A stretch of DNA of 64,000 nt from the NCBI GenBank assembly GCA_016933255.1, contig JAFGBF010000018.1, positions 1 to 64,000 on the forward strand. The letters run 5' to 3'. The notes under the pieces were generated by a model. It did no database searches. It was not told where the DNA came from and saw nothing but the letters and a program-made list of their open reading frames with translations. Origin of the DNA: Candidatus Krumholzibacteriota bacterium (lineage in GTDB: Bacteria > Krumholzibacteriota > Krumholzibacteriia > Krumholzibacteriales > Krumholzibacteriaceae). Below are positions 30,301 through 38,285 of the stretch, piece by piece (within the stretch, counting starts at the first letter, position 1; each line of letters opens with the position of its first letter). A program made the translations under genes and the position numbers.

Positions 30301-30680
30301 AGGACGCTCACCTTGTCTGCCTGACGAACAAGCAGGCAGGTTCGGGTGGAGATATGGTTCCGATGGAGTTCCAGATTATGAGACTGGGGCCGGTCATCGG
30401 AACAAGGACATGGGGCGGACTGGTCGGAGTATCGATGTTTCACAGGCTGATCGATGGCGGGGGACTGACGATTCCTGATTACCGCATATACGACCGTGAG
30501 GGAAAATGGATCGTTGAAAACGAAGGCGTCACCCCTGACATAGAGGTCGACCTGGATCCGGTAGAGGTGTCCGAAGGTCATGACGCTCAATTGATGAAAG
30601 CAATCGATGTCCTTATGAAAATGATCGAGGATGACCCGAGGCCCTGGCCCGAGCATGGTCCGTTCAAGATCGATCAATAA
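27375..30680 (+). CDS. Tricorn protease homologue (S41-like peptidase with WD40/TolB-like propellers and PDZ)
   Basis: Propeller repeats (PRFSPDGKMLAFTG, WSPDGKKVAFFS); catalytic-region QAGSGGDMVPMEF; start chosen at ATG 27375 with RBS, rather than track start 27159. Confidence 0.9.
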   Translation: MTAKRTLSGRFVSAVVFTAISVLVILIAAETSAGENKRPLMRFPDIHGDRIVFVCGEDIWIAGSSGGTACRLTVDDGTERYPRFSPDGKMLAFTGQYDGNSDVYVMDADGGGITRVTWHPGDDEVVGWHPVSGKILFSSQRSAFSRFSRLYLISPDGTGLEELIMHEAVQGSFSPDGSKIAYNRISRETRTWKRYRGGTAQELFLFDFEKNEDSRLTDFAGTDRLPMWIGDKIYFSSDRDRFLNIYSYDTQSGAIEQITRHKDYDVRRPSEGTGKIVYELGGDIWMLDTTTGKSGRVDISVKSDAPEARPYIKDVSGDVTSIACSPAGKRALLVARGEVFTVPAEHGPTRNLSDHSGARDKDAVWSPDGKKVAFFSDREGEFQVYLTDQNGNGTPVCLTKFKDGYRHTLRWSPDGTKLAFADQTLRCYYLDIASRRVTEVDRAEYENVDVSLDLKPIYDFSWSPDSRYIAYSKMIDEGLTQIYIYSLDTGKTESASDGIFNDFHPVFSKDGNYLFFVSNRRFTPTFCDFEWEMVFKDAAGIYCLSLKKDGPPLLALLSDEVKIEKEDSEKTVKDKEKKKGNDPVTIDFAGLSARIEHLPLPPGNYRELSANGDGLFYLNKDDGDFNRFEFRGIGRRDLFRFSFDAREEENVISDIDEYSLSLGGEKVIYRRGGETGIIDASSSGSKGKSIDLSGVRMLLDPAAEWKQIFNESWRMERDYYYEPNMHGVDWPAMKAKYSPLLDRAACRQDVRFVIGEMIGELNTSHTYVYGGDSRRTAETVNVGMLGVDWKVEKGSRYYRFDKVYRVADWTREIIPPLSVPGSQVADGEYLIEVDGGEVTTGTNIYSHFQGLAGKQVTLLVNGKPSRSGAREIKVVPLRGEYTARYLDWVESNRQTADRESGGLIGYIHLPDTYTGSTREFPKYFYSQSRKKGIIVDGRFNAGGLDPAIFYQRLTKKAHSYWTRRYSHDQTDPAYAQDAHLVCLTNKQAGSGGDMVPMEFQIMRLGPVIGTRTWGGLVGVSMFHRLIDGGGLTIPDYRIYDREGKWIVENEGVTPDIEVDLDPVEVSEGHDAQLMKAIDVLMKMIEDDPRPWPEHGPFKIDQ

Positions 30681-30702
30681 GGCAGGGGAATAAAAATACA
30701 GG

Positions 30703-30743
30703 ATAAAAAACGGCTCCCGGCCGATGAAAGGGCCGGGGGCCGC
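30703..30743 (-). terminator. Rho-independent terminator for Nif3-like gene
   Basis: GGCCCCCGGCC...GGCCGGGAGCC stem followed by GTTTTTTAT on the minus strand. Confidence 0.75.
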
Positions 30744-30791
30744 TCGATCTCGTAAATGGAAATGCCTATGTCGAGTCAGCCGGATCGGTTT

Positions 30792-31547
30792 TCAGAGTCC
30801 GGTCGGAATATCCGTGAACCTTGTCCTGAGTCCGAGTTTTTCTTCAAGAAAAGAACCTAATGCTCTCACCCCGGGGGTCTCAGTCGCGTAGTGCCCGGCG
30901 AAAAAAAGATTGATCCTGTTTTCTCTGGCGACATGATACGATGAATGAGATGTTTCCCCTGTAAGAAGGGCGTCGCAGCGAGCCAGTGCCGCAGCCTGCA
31001 GCAGGGAAGCTCCTCCTCCCGATACGATCCCTATTTTCCTGATCTGTTTTTTTCCGAAAAGGAGCGAGTTTACCGGACCGCCGAAGATTCTTCTGATCTT
31101 CGCCGCAAAGGTCTTTGCCGAAACAGACCGTGCCAGAGTTCCGCACCTCCCGATCTCTACACCCGCGTATTCACCGAACGATGATGAGCTTTCCAGGCCA
31201 AGCATAGATGCGATACGTGCGTTATTGCCCAGGGTCGGATGACAATCGAGGGGGAGGTGGGCTGCATAGAGAGATATCCCGTTGAGAAGAAGAAGTCTGA
31301 TACGATTTGCCAGGATTCCCGTAACAGGCTCCATCTTGTTCCAGAAGATTCCGTGGTGGACTATCAGAAGCTGTGATCCCCAGCTTTTAGCTTCTCTGAT
31401 AGCTGCCTCGCAGGCGTCAACGGAGAGCGTGACCTTGTGCACCTCTCCAGACCCTTCTACCTGCAGTCCATTAAGGGATGAGTCTGCTTTGAACGCCTGA
31501 ATATCAAGAGTCTCATCGAGCAGATCTGTTATTTTATTCAATTTCAA
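30792..31547 (-). CDS. Nif3-like dinuclear metal-centre protein
   Basis: LQVEGSGEVHKVTLSVDAC, LIVHHGIFW, ISLYAAHLPLDCHPTLGNNA, LLTGETSHSSYHVARE, GHYATETPGVRAL. Confidence 0.93.
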   Translation of the reverse strand: MKLNKITDLLDETLDIQAFKADSSLNGLQVEGSGEVHKVTLSVDACEAAIREAKSWGSQLLIVHHGIFWNKMEPVTGILANRIRLLLLNGISLYAAHLPLDCHPTLGNNARIASMLGLESSSSFGEYAGVEIGRCGTLARSVSAKTFAAKIRRIFGGPVNSLLFGKKQIRKIGIVSGGGASLLQAAALARCDALLTGETSHSSYHVARENRINLFFAGHYATETPGVRALGSFLEEKLGLRTRFTDIPTGL

Positions 31548-32580
31548 CTGCTTTTTCCCTTCTGTCTTCGATCCCTTTTATTTTAAGTTCATTTCCGTAT
31601 CTTGATTCGAGTTTGAGCAGATCAGCGCGTTCCGGCTGATTTCGCGCCGCTCCGCCCATGTCTGTGGCTTTCAAAAAAAGTCTTCCCTTGAAGAATCTTG
31701 CTTCGATCTCCGTGAACGATATTCTATGTATACCGGTATCTACGATTATTGTCGAACCTGCGTGTTTCTGGTAAGTCCCTTCGTGGCCTCTGCGGCCGTT
31801 TATGACAATATCCATGCCGGGAACATCAGAAGCAAAACTTACGCTTTTCTCCCACCCCAGGTGACTGATCGCAATAATCAGATCGCAGCCTTTTTTCTTA
31901 AGGACCGAGACAGCCTCCAGGGCGGTGATTCTCGGATCTTTGATCTTATAGTTTTTCGAGATGGAACTGTCTATCAATTCAAAGAACGAGGGGTCTGTCA
32001 CACCGAAGATCCCAACCCTGACCCCTTCTCTCATTCCGAAGAGGGTCCTTCTGCCCCCGAGGTATTTTATGATGTACGGTCTCGCGATCAGGCAGTCATC
32101 CCTGCGGTCGACGATATTTGATGAAACAAGTGGAAGACCGCCCTCGTTCGCGGCATTTCGCAACCTGTCTGTTCCGTAAAGAATATCGTTTGGACCGATA
32201 TTTACGGCATCATACCGCATAAGTCTCATCCCCTCGAAAAAATAGCGATAGTCGATCTCGTCCTCCTCCGACGCTTCGGGGCGGAAAAAATCGCCGGTAT
32301 CGAGAAGAAGGACAGGAGTATCAGCCCGCCTGCTGTCGATGAAGGAGGCCCACCTGGCCATCCCTGAAAAAACGTCTCTTCTTCATGTGCATGGTTCCCG
32401 GTATCCGTGAAGTTCGTTTGTAAGATAGATCCTGACGGTCGAACCATCGGGGACGCCCGCTGGATGATCGGAGCTGGCGATATATATCTTCAGGGGGATA
32501 TATATCAGCAGAAGCAGTATGAATACTGACAGGATAAGTTTAATAAACGGGGAAATAGCCGCAGCCGTCTTTCTACTCAT
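31534..32580 (-). CDS. Candidate selenoprotein: membrane-anchored UshA/5'-nucleotidase-like metallophosphatase with in-frame TGA (Sec66); split into two ORFs by the track
   Basis: ORFs 32383..32580 and 31534..32361 are in the same frame. Joined: ...VRIYLTNELHGYREPCT-[TGA]-RRDVFSGMARWASFIDSRR...LLLDTGDFF...; one TGA at 32385-32383 is the only interruption. Confidence 0.75.
32342..32365 (-). promoter_or_regulatory. Putative bacterial SECIS hairpin
   Basis: Minus strand, 17 nt after the TGA: AGGGA-U-GGCC-[AGGUG]-GGCC-UCCUU; single bulged U, GGU in apical loop. Confidence 0.6.
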
Positions 32581-35500
32581 ATTTCTTAAGCCGTGCGTAC
32601 AGTGTCGGTTTTGAGATGCCGAGGAGTTTTGCTGCTTTCTGCTTGTCTCCGGTCTCCTCGACCACTTTTTTAATTATCGAGGCCTCTACTTTTGGAAGTA
32701 ACGGGTCGTCGGTGGAATAATCAATATTTTTCAGAACATAATTGACGACATCATTAACTGAGTTCAGTGCCTGGGTTTCTGCGGCCTCGGTGTGTTCCAG
32801 AACGGGTTCGGGGAGGTCCTCAGGGAGGATAGTATCTTTTTTTGATATTATTATCATTCTCTTGATCATATTCTCGAGTTCCCTTACATTTCCCGGCCAC
32901 TCATAGCCAGTGAGGTAAGTCATCGCCTCAGGGGAGATATTCTTGGTAGGTATATTGTAAAGCCTGCAGAAGTTGGTCAGGAAGTGGTCGCAGAGCAGAG
33001 GGATATCTTCTCTTCTTTCGCAGAGGGGAGGGATCCTGATAGGAAACACATTTATCCTGTAGTAAAGGTCTTCCCGGAAAGCACCCTGATCGACCATCTT
33101 TTTCAGGTTCTTGTTAGTCGCGGTGATTATGCGGACATCAGTCTCGATCTCCCGGTTTCCTCCTACGCGGAAGAAGACCTGTTCCTCAAGGACCCTGAGA
33201 AGTTTGGACTGCAGCTGAAGCGGGATCTCGGCTATCTCATTGAGGTATATGGTGCTCCCTTTCGCTGTCTCAAAGTGGCCGATACTCTGTTTGTGCGCGC
33301 TGGTGAATGAACCGCGCTCATGGCCGAAAAGCTCGCTTTCAAGGAGATCCCTGGGGAAAGCGGCGCAGTTGATATGGTGGAAAGGTCTGGAGCCTCGCGG
33401 TCCCATGCTGTGGATCGCTTTCGCGAAATGATCCTTCCCGGATCCATTTGGTCCTGTCAGCAGAATAGTGGTATCCATATCCTTTATGCTTTCGACCAGT
33501 TCGAAGACCTGTCTGATCGCTGGAGATTTACCTATGATATCTTTGAATGTGACCCTTTTCTTCAGTCCCGGCACGTTGATCACTGAAGCGGAGACCTGTG
33601 TTTTATCCAGTTCAGCCATACGGCTTTCAAGAAATATTCCTTCTATTCCGAGCGCTATCTGCTGACTGAAGGCTACAAGGAAGCTGTGGTCCTTATCACT
33701 CGTTTCTCCCACTTTCTGCCTGGAGTCGAGGTAGAGAAATCCCGTCATCTCATTCTTTATCCATAATGGAGTACAGATTATTCCCGGGTGCTGCTTCAGA
33801 AACTCACTGCTTATTTTCCCTTCGGGTATCTTCGACCGCGAGACATCTATAGGATATCCGAGCTGCCTCGCTATATTGAGGATCGCTATAATATCCTTAT
33901 CGGCAAGGTCATGCCCTCCCTCGAACTCGCCGATCCTGGAGAGAATTCGGAACGAGTTCTGATCTTCATTCTGAAGAATAAGAGCTGCTCTCTCCATGCC
34001 GGTTATATTCCTCGCCGATTCCGTTACGGTAGCGTAGAGTTTTTTCGGGTCCTTGATCGTTCTAATAGAGGATATGATCCTGCAGAGTGCCCAAAAACGT
34101 GAGGAATCAGAGTGCAGTTTCCCCACCTCTTTCTTATTGCATTTTTCCAGATTATTCTGAAGCTGCTCTACCTGTTTAGGCAATTTCTCGTTCTCTCCCA
34201 GAAGCGATATCGATCGCAGGAGATATTCTCTCGCAAGGTTTTCATTCCCTTCATCGAGGTAGAGTTCGCCTATCTCGGCGGTGACAGATGCTGCAGTAGT
34301 CTTCCTGCCTAGCAGTGAAAGTTCGAAAATTGTCCCCTCGAGCTTCATCCGCCCTTTTTCCCGTTTTCCTTCTGCCAACAGGATCCTGCCCTCAAGCAGG
34401 TCGAGCAGTATTGTTTCGAGTCTGGACCCGATCGTGCTGTTCAGGTCTTTTGCCTGCCTCAGGAGTTCGGTCGCTTCCGACAGTTTCCCCTCAGCCAGGC
34501 TGAGTTCTCCGAGCCTGCGGAATACAATAGCTTTTTCCCTTATCGACTTTGTATTCTGGCAAATGGCAAGGTCTTTGAAATAATTCTCTCTGGCGGAGTT
34601 TCTGTCACCTTTTAGGAAAGAGATCTCGCCGATCGTGCCGAATATCTCCGCAAGGAGCTGCTGATTTCCGAGTTCAGCCGCGAGCCCTCTGGCAAGTCTG
34701 CAGTTCTTTTCCGCCTTCCCGATCTCTTCAAGATCCATATAGGCCAGAGCCAGATTAAGGTGTGCGACTGCAAGTCCGGGAAGGTTGTTGCTTTTCTGTT
34801 TGATCTCCATAGACCTGGTAAAATTATCAAGCGCGTCCTTTATCCTTCCCATCGATCTATACACCAGGGCCAGGTTGTTATATGTCGCACCTACGCCCTG
34901 TTCGTCGTTACATTCTTCGCGGATGACAAAGCATCTTTTGTGGCAGTCGAGAGCATCGTCATACCTGCTTCTGTTCCAGTTGATCGCGCCCATCAGGCTC
35001 AGTGATTCAGAGAGTTCCCTAGGATTCTGCTTTTTATCTACGATCTTATGGACTATCAGACAGTTTTCCCATGATTCGTCAAGCTGCCCGAGGCGGTAGT
35101 GTACCCATGCAAGATCGTTGTAAAGTTTTGCCCTCTCACTTGCAAGAATATACTCTCCATGCTTGTCGAGAGCCCTTTTCAGCAAACCTTCAGCTTTTTT
35201 GAACTCGCCTCTTTTTTCAAGTATATCGCACTCTCTTCTTACTGCTTTTGTCGCCAGGGAGCGGAGTTTATACAGTTCGTCGTTTTTTGCCGTTTCTTCC
35301 CTGCATTTTCTGTACAGACGCAGAGCCTTTTCAGCCTGTCCTATAAGAGAAAAGTAATCACCCAGTTCGAGATAGAATTTGAAATACATCTCCGGCGGAA
35401 GGCGGTGGGCAAGTTTTTTGTGCATAAAATATTCATTGAAGCTGTTAACGGCATTTATGCTTTTTCTTTCGAGAAGATCATGGAATATTTCCATTCCCTT

Positions 35501-37219
35501 AAAGGCGGCCTCTGTATCCTCGCAGCAGGAGACCAGATGGTAGAATGTGTAGGCGAGGGGAGTCTCCCTGTTTTCCCTGAGAATGTGGATGATATTATGG
35601 TGAAGTTCTTTTTTCCTTCTTGCCGGGATCGAAGCGAGTATAAGATTCGCCGAGCTTCTCGTCCTGATGCTGAAACACAGGCTGAGTCTTCGGTCGAAAA
35701 GGACGGAACGTTCCGCCGCTATATTCAAGAATCCCAGTGAAAATAAACGTTGGACAGTCGAGTAGAATATCTTTTCTTCCGTGGAATAGATCGATTTAAG
35801 GACTGAGAGAGGGACACTGAATCTGAACGCCGCGATAAAATCGATAACCGATCGCTCTTCTTCCGCCAGGATATCCAGGAGCGATTTCGATATATTATCT
35901 TTTGTATCACAAGATATTCCCGCTGCCATGAACCTGCATAATTCCCCGTAGTATGACAGCGATCTCCCGGCAGGAGCTTCCTTTTTGAACTTCTCTTTTA
36001 ACAGCTTGGGGAGAGACCTGGAGATGATCTTTTTCTTGTTGTTGTCATCAAGAGACGGCAATTCGATGAAGTTTGTCGCGAAATCATGTGATTTGCCCTC
36101 ATCCTGAAGGCTCTTCACGAAAGAATCTTCTGTGTCATCTCCAATAGCTGCTATTGCCATAAGGTGGCTGTCAAGTTCGACGGAGAGGCTTTTCAGTATC
36201 TGGCTGTAAAATATAGGTTCCTGGATATTTGTATCGATGATCATGCAGCTGGGGCCGTCCTTTTCCTCTTCAGGAGGAACGTCGCTGCATATATCCTGAT
36301 CTGTCAGGATTTTTCCGCTGCTGAACCCCCAGGAGCCTTTCATTTTGCATAAGGCTTCTTCGAGAAAAGATGTTTTCCCTTCACCGTCAGTCCCGGTGAT
36401 CAGTACGAATTGCTTTTTCCCTTCTTTCGCCATTAGAGCGAGCTGGTTCAGCCTCCTGATCTGGGAATGGTACGGCGTCTCAAGGTGCTTATTCAGGTAG
36501 AATGGGGGTATATACCGTTCGTCAAGCTCAAAAAGGGAGGTAAGCTCCTCCATCAGGGAATAATATTCTTTCGGTCCTGTCTGATAAGAAAGCGAGTACA
36601 GCCGTTTTGCAACTTCTCCGCACCGATCAGAACTTTCCCCGGCTAGAAAGCTGCTGAAAAAATGAAGTATCTTTCCTGCCGCCTGAAGGTCTCTGAAAAG
36701 AGGTTCACAGTCATCGACCTGCGGTGAGAACGATTTGTCGGCAAGGATCTCTCCAGGAACAAGGAAGGCCACGGGAAGGATCACGGGAGAATCATCGATG
36801 AAAATAACCGATTCAGCCGACAGATTATTGAAAAAGAGGCCGGATGAGATGATCTTCAGAATCTCGGAAATAAGCATTTTCAGAGTAGAAAACGATTTTT
36901 CCGGGCCGATCCGGGAAAGCTGGTCCGCCGGAGAAGTGATCCTGGTATATGAGAGAAGGAAAAAAATGCTATTGGTGTTTTCCTGCAGAGAGAGGATAGA
37001 GGGGATCGATCGAGACGCTTCCGAGAATAAAAAGTCCCGCATCTTCAGGTCATCCAGGGCGAGCCTGGCATTTTTTGCGACCCGCAGGTCAAATAACAGG
37101 TAGTCTTTTCCACTGAGAGAATCTGTAACTTCGAACCCGTTCCATAACGGCAGATCGTCGAGGGGGTTCCTGACCGTATAACGGGAAATGAAGTCCTGTT
37201 TTCCGTTTTTTCTGTTCAC
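32573..37219 (-). CDS. 1548-aa multidomain regulator: degenerate kinase-like N-domain, STAND-type ATPase, TPR, GAF, sigma54-activator-like AAA+, Fis-type HTH
   Basis: GTDGEGKTSFLEEA P-loop; TPR repeats (ATYNNLALVYRSMGRIKDALDNF); GAF-like segment; GPNGSGKD, ELFGHERGSFTSA, YRINVFPIRIPPL, WPGNVRELENM; C-terminal KQKAAKLLGISKPTLYARLKKY. Confidence 0.85.
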   Translation of the reverse strand: MNRKNGKQDFISRYTVRNPLDDLPLWNGFEVTDSLSGKDYLLFDLRVAKNARLALDDLKMRDFLFSEASRSIPSILSLQENTNSIFFLLSYTRITSPADQLSRIGPEKSFSTLKMLISEILKIISSGLFFNNLSAESVIFIDDSPVILPVAFLVPGEILADKSFSPQVDDCEPLFRDLQAAGKILHFFSSFLAGESSDRCGEVAKRLYSLSYQTGPKEYYSLMEELTSLFELDERYIPPFYLNKHLETPYHSQIRRLNQLALMAKEGKKQFVLITGTDGEGKTSFLEEALCKMKGSWGFSSGKILTDQDICSDVPPEEEKDGPSCMIIDTNIQEPIFYSQILKSLSVELDSHLMAIAAIGDDTEDSFVKSLQDEGKSHDFATNFIELPSLDDNNKKKIISRSLPKLLKEKFKKEAPAGRSLSYYGELCRFMAAGISCDTKDNISKSLLDILAEEERSVIDFIAAFRFSVPLSVLKSIYSTEEKIFYSTVQRLFSLGFLNIAAERSVLFDRRLSLCFSIRTRSSANLILASIPARRKKELHHNIIHILRENRETPLAYTFYHLVSCCEDTEAAFKGMEIFHDLLERKSINAVNSFNEYFMHKKLAHRLPPEMYFKFYLELGDYFSLIGQAEKALRLYRKCREETAKNDELYKLRSLATKAVRRECDILEKRGEFKKAEGLLKRALDKHGEYILASERAKLYNDLAWVHYRLGQLDESWENCLIVHKIVDKKQNPRELSESLSLMGAINWNRSRYDDALDCHKRCFVIREECNDEQGVGATYNNLALVYRSMGRIKDALDNFTRSMEIKQKSNNLPGLAVAHLNLALAYMDLEEIGKAEKNCRLARGLAAELGNQQLLAEIFGTIGEISFLKGDRNSARENYFKDLAICQNTKSIREKAIVFRRLGELSLAEGKLSEATELLRQAKDLNSTIGSRLETILLDLLEGRILLAEGKREKGRMKLEGTIFELSLLGRKTTAASVTAEIGELYLDEGNENLAREYLLRSISLLGENEKLPKQVEQLQNNLEKCNKKEVGKLHSDSSRFWALCRIISSIRTIKDPKKLYATVTESARNITGMERAALILQNEDQNSFRILSRIGEFEGGHDLADKDIIAILNIARQLGYPIDVSRSKIPEGKISSEFLKQHPGIICTPLWIKNEMTGFLYLDSRQKVGETSDKDHSFLVAFSQQIALGIEGIFLESRMAELDKTQVSASVINVPGLKKRVTFKDIIGKSPAIRQVFELVESIKDMDTTILLTGPNGSGKDHFAKAIHSMGPRGSRPFHHINCAAFPRDLLESELFGHERGSFTSAHKQSIGHFETAKGSTIYLNEIAEIPLQLQSKLLRVLEEQVFFRVGGNREIETDVRIITATNKNLKKMVDQGAFREDLYYRINVFPIRIPPLCERREDIPLLCDHFLTNFCRLYNIPTKNISPEAMTYLTGYEWPGNVRELENMIKRMIIISKKDTILPEDLPEPVLEHTEAAETQALNSVNDVVNYVLKNIDYSTDDPLLPKVEASIIKKVVEETGDKQKAAKLLGISKPTLYARLKKYE

Positions 37220-37364
37220 GATCCGACCTGTTTGGTAAAAATATTTGACCAGTTAAGATACTTTACCTCAAATCTGGAAATAATTCAAGCAGAAGATCGG
37301 ATCTGATAAAAATTAACTGAAATTCAGGTGCGATCTGGTAAGTTGCGCCAGGATAATGAGATCC

Positions 37365-37709
37365 TCAGGGAATATAAAGAAGGCGGCCGCAGTTTTCACA
37401 GGTCAGGAGTTCGTGGCTGTATGCGGAAGAGAAAAAAGAGGTCGGGAGCTTTACAAAGCAGCCGAGACACATATTCCCCGGGACGGGGAGTATCGCGACG
37501 GTGAAATGGTCGGCCAGCTTTTCATATCTATTCAGCAGAGAAGGAGGGATCTTATCAGCGATCTTTTTTCTCGCCTTCTGCAGCTCTTCAAGGCCGGTAA
37601 GCTGAAACCCCATCTCTTGCAGTTCCTTGGAGGTAGACTTGTCCTTCGCTTCCTTTATCATCACGTCGATATCCTGAAGGCCGATCAACAGTCTGAATTC
37701 TTCTCTCAT
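37365..37709 (-). CDS. C4-type zinc-ribbon protein (CdsZ/DUF164-like, truncated)
   Basis: GNMCLGCFVKLP...LLTCENCGRLLYIP zinc-ribbon with preceding coiled-coil. Confidence 0.7.
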   Translation of the reverse strand: MREEFRLLIGLQDIDVMIKEAKDKSTSKELQEMGFQLTGLEELQKARKKIADKIPPSLLNRYEKLADHFTVAILPVPGNMCLGCFVKLPTSFFSSAYSHELLTCENCGRLLYIP

Positions 37710-38188
37710 TCTTTACCATCCAGGATTTCGGTAAGAGATTTGAAATCTCTCACCTTCATCAGTTTATTCAGTTTGTCAGGTTTTTGGATCACACCGATCA
37801 ATTCGCTGAGCAGGGCAAGATATGTCTCAGCCCCCTTGTCAGAAGGGGCGAGTATCAGAAAAAAGATATTTACAGGCTTACCGTCAAGAGCTCCAAAATC
37901 GATTCCAGAAGAAGAATACCCGAAGAGGACAGTCAGTTTCTGTATAGCCAGGGATCTGCCGTGAGGAAAAGCTACACCCATCCCGAGCCCTGTACTTCCA
38001 AGGCTTTCACGGTTTTTTAGCATTTCCATGATGAACTGTTCGTCGGAGATCCTGCCAGTCTTGTTCAGATGGCGGACCATCTCCTGAAGAACCGAGTTCT
38101 TCTTTCTGGAGCGTAAGCTGAATAAACAAAGATCTTCTTCGAAAAACGAAGCGAGCTTCCCAGATTCCATTTTGTCTCTTGCCTTCAA
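37706..38188 (-). CDS. ptsN: PTS EIIA (fructose/nitrogen, PtsN-like) domain protein
   Basis: LGSTGLGMGVAFPHGRS phospho-His motif; EIIA-Ntr-like length. Confidence 0.85.
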   Translation of the reverse strand: MKARDKMESGKLASFFEEDLCLFSLRSRKKNSVLQEMVRHLNKTGRISDEQFIMEMLKNRESLGSTGLGMGVAFPHGRSLAIQKLTVLFGYSSSGIDFGALDGKPVNIFFLILAPSDKGAETYLALLSELIGVIQKPDKLNKLMKVRDFKSLTEILDGKE

Positions 38189-38285
38189 ACTCTTACCTTC
38201 AACACCTCTAAGTAATTACTTGTATAACAATTTACGCTTTAGATTACAATAGTTTTTTGTTATATTCGACGAATAAAACCGTTTT

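Noticed and set aside
32361-32385. Simple frameshift or independent start at ATG 32361 as explanation of the split metallophosphatase
   Set aside because: The two ORFs are in the same frame so no frameshift is needed. Starting at 32361 would delete the first metal-binding strand and signal anchor, and the hairpin and Cys alignment favour Sec. Sequencing error or a real nonsense mutation cannot be excluded.
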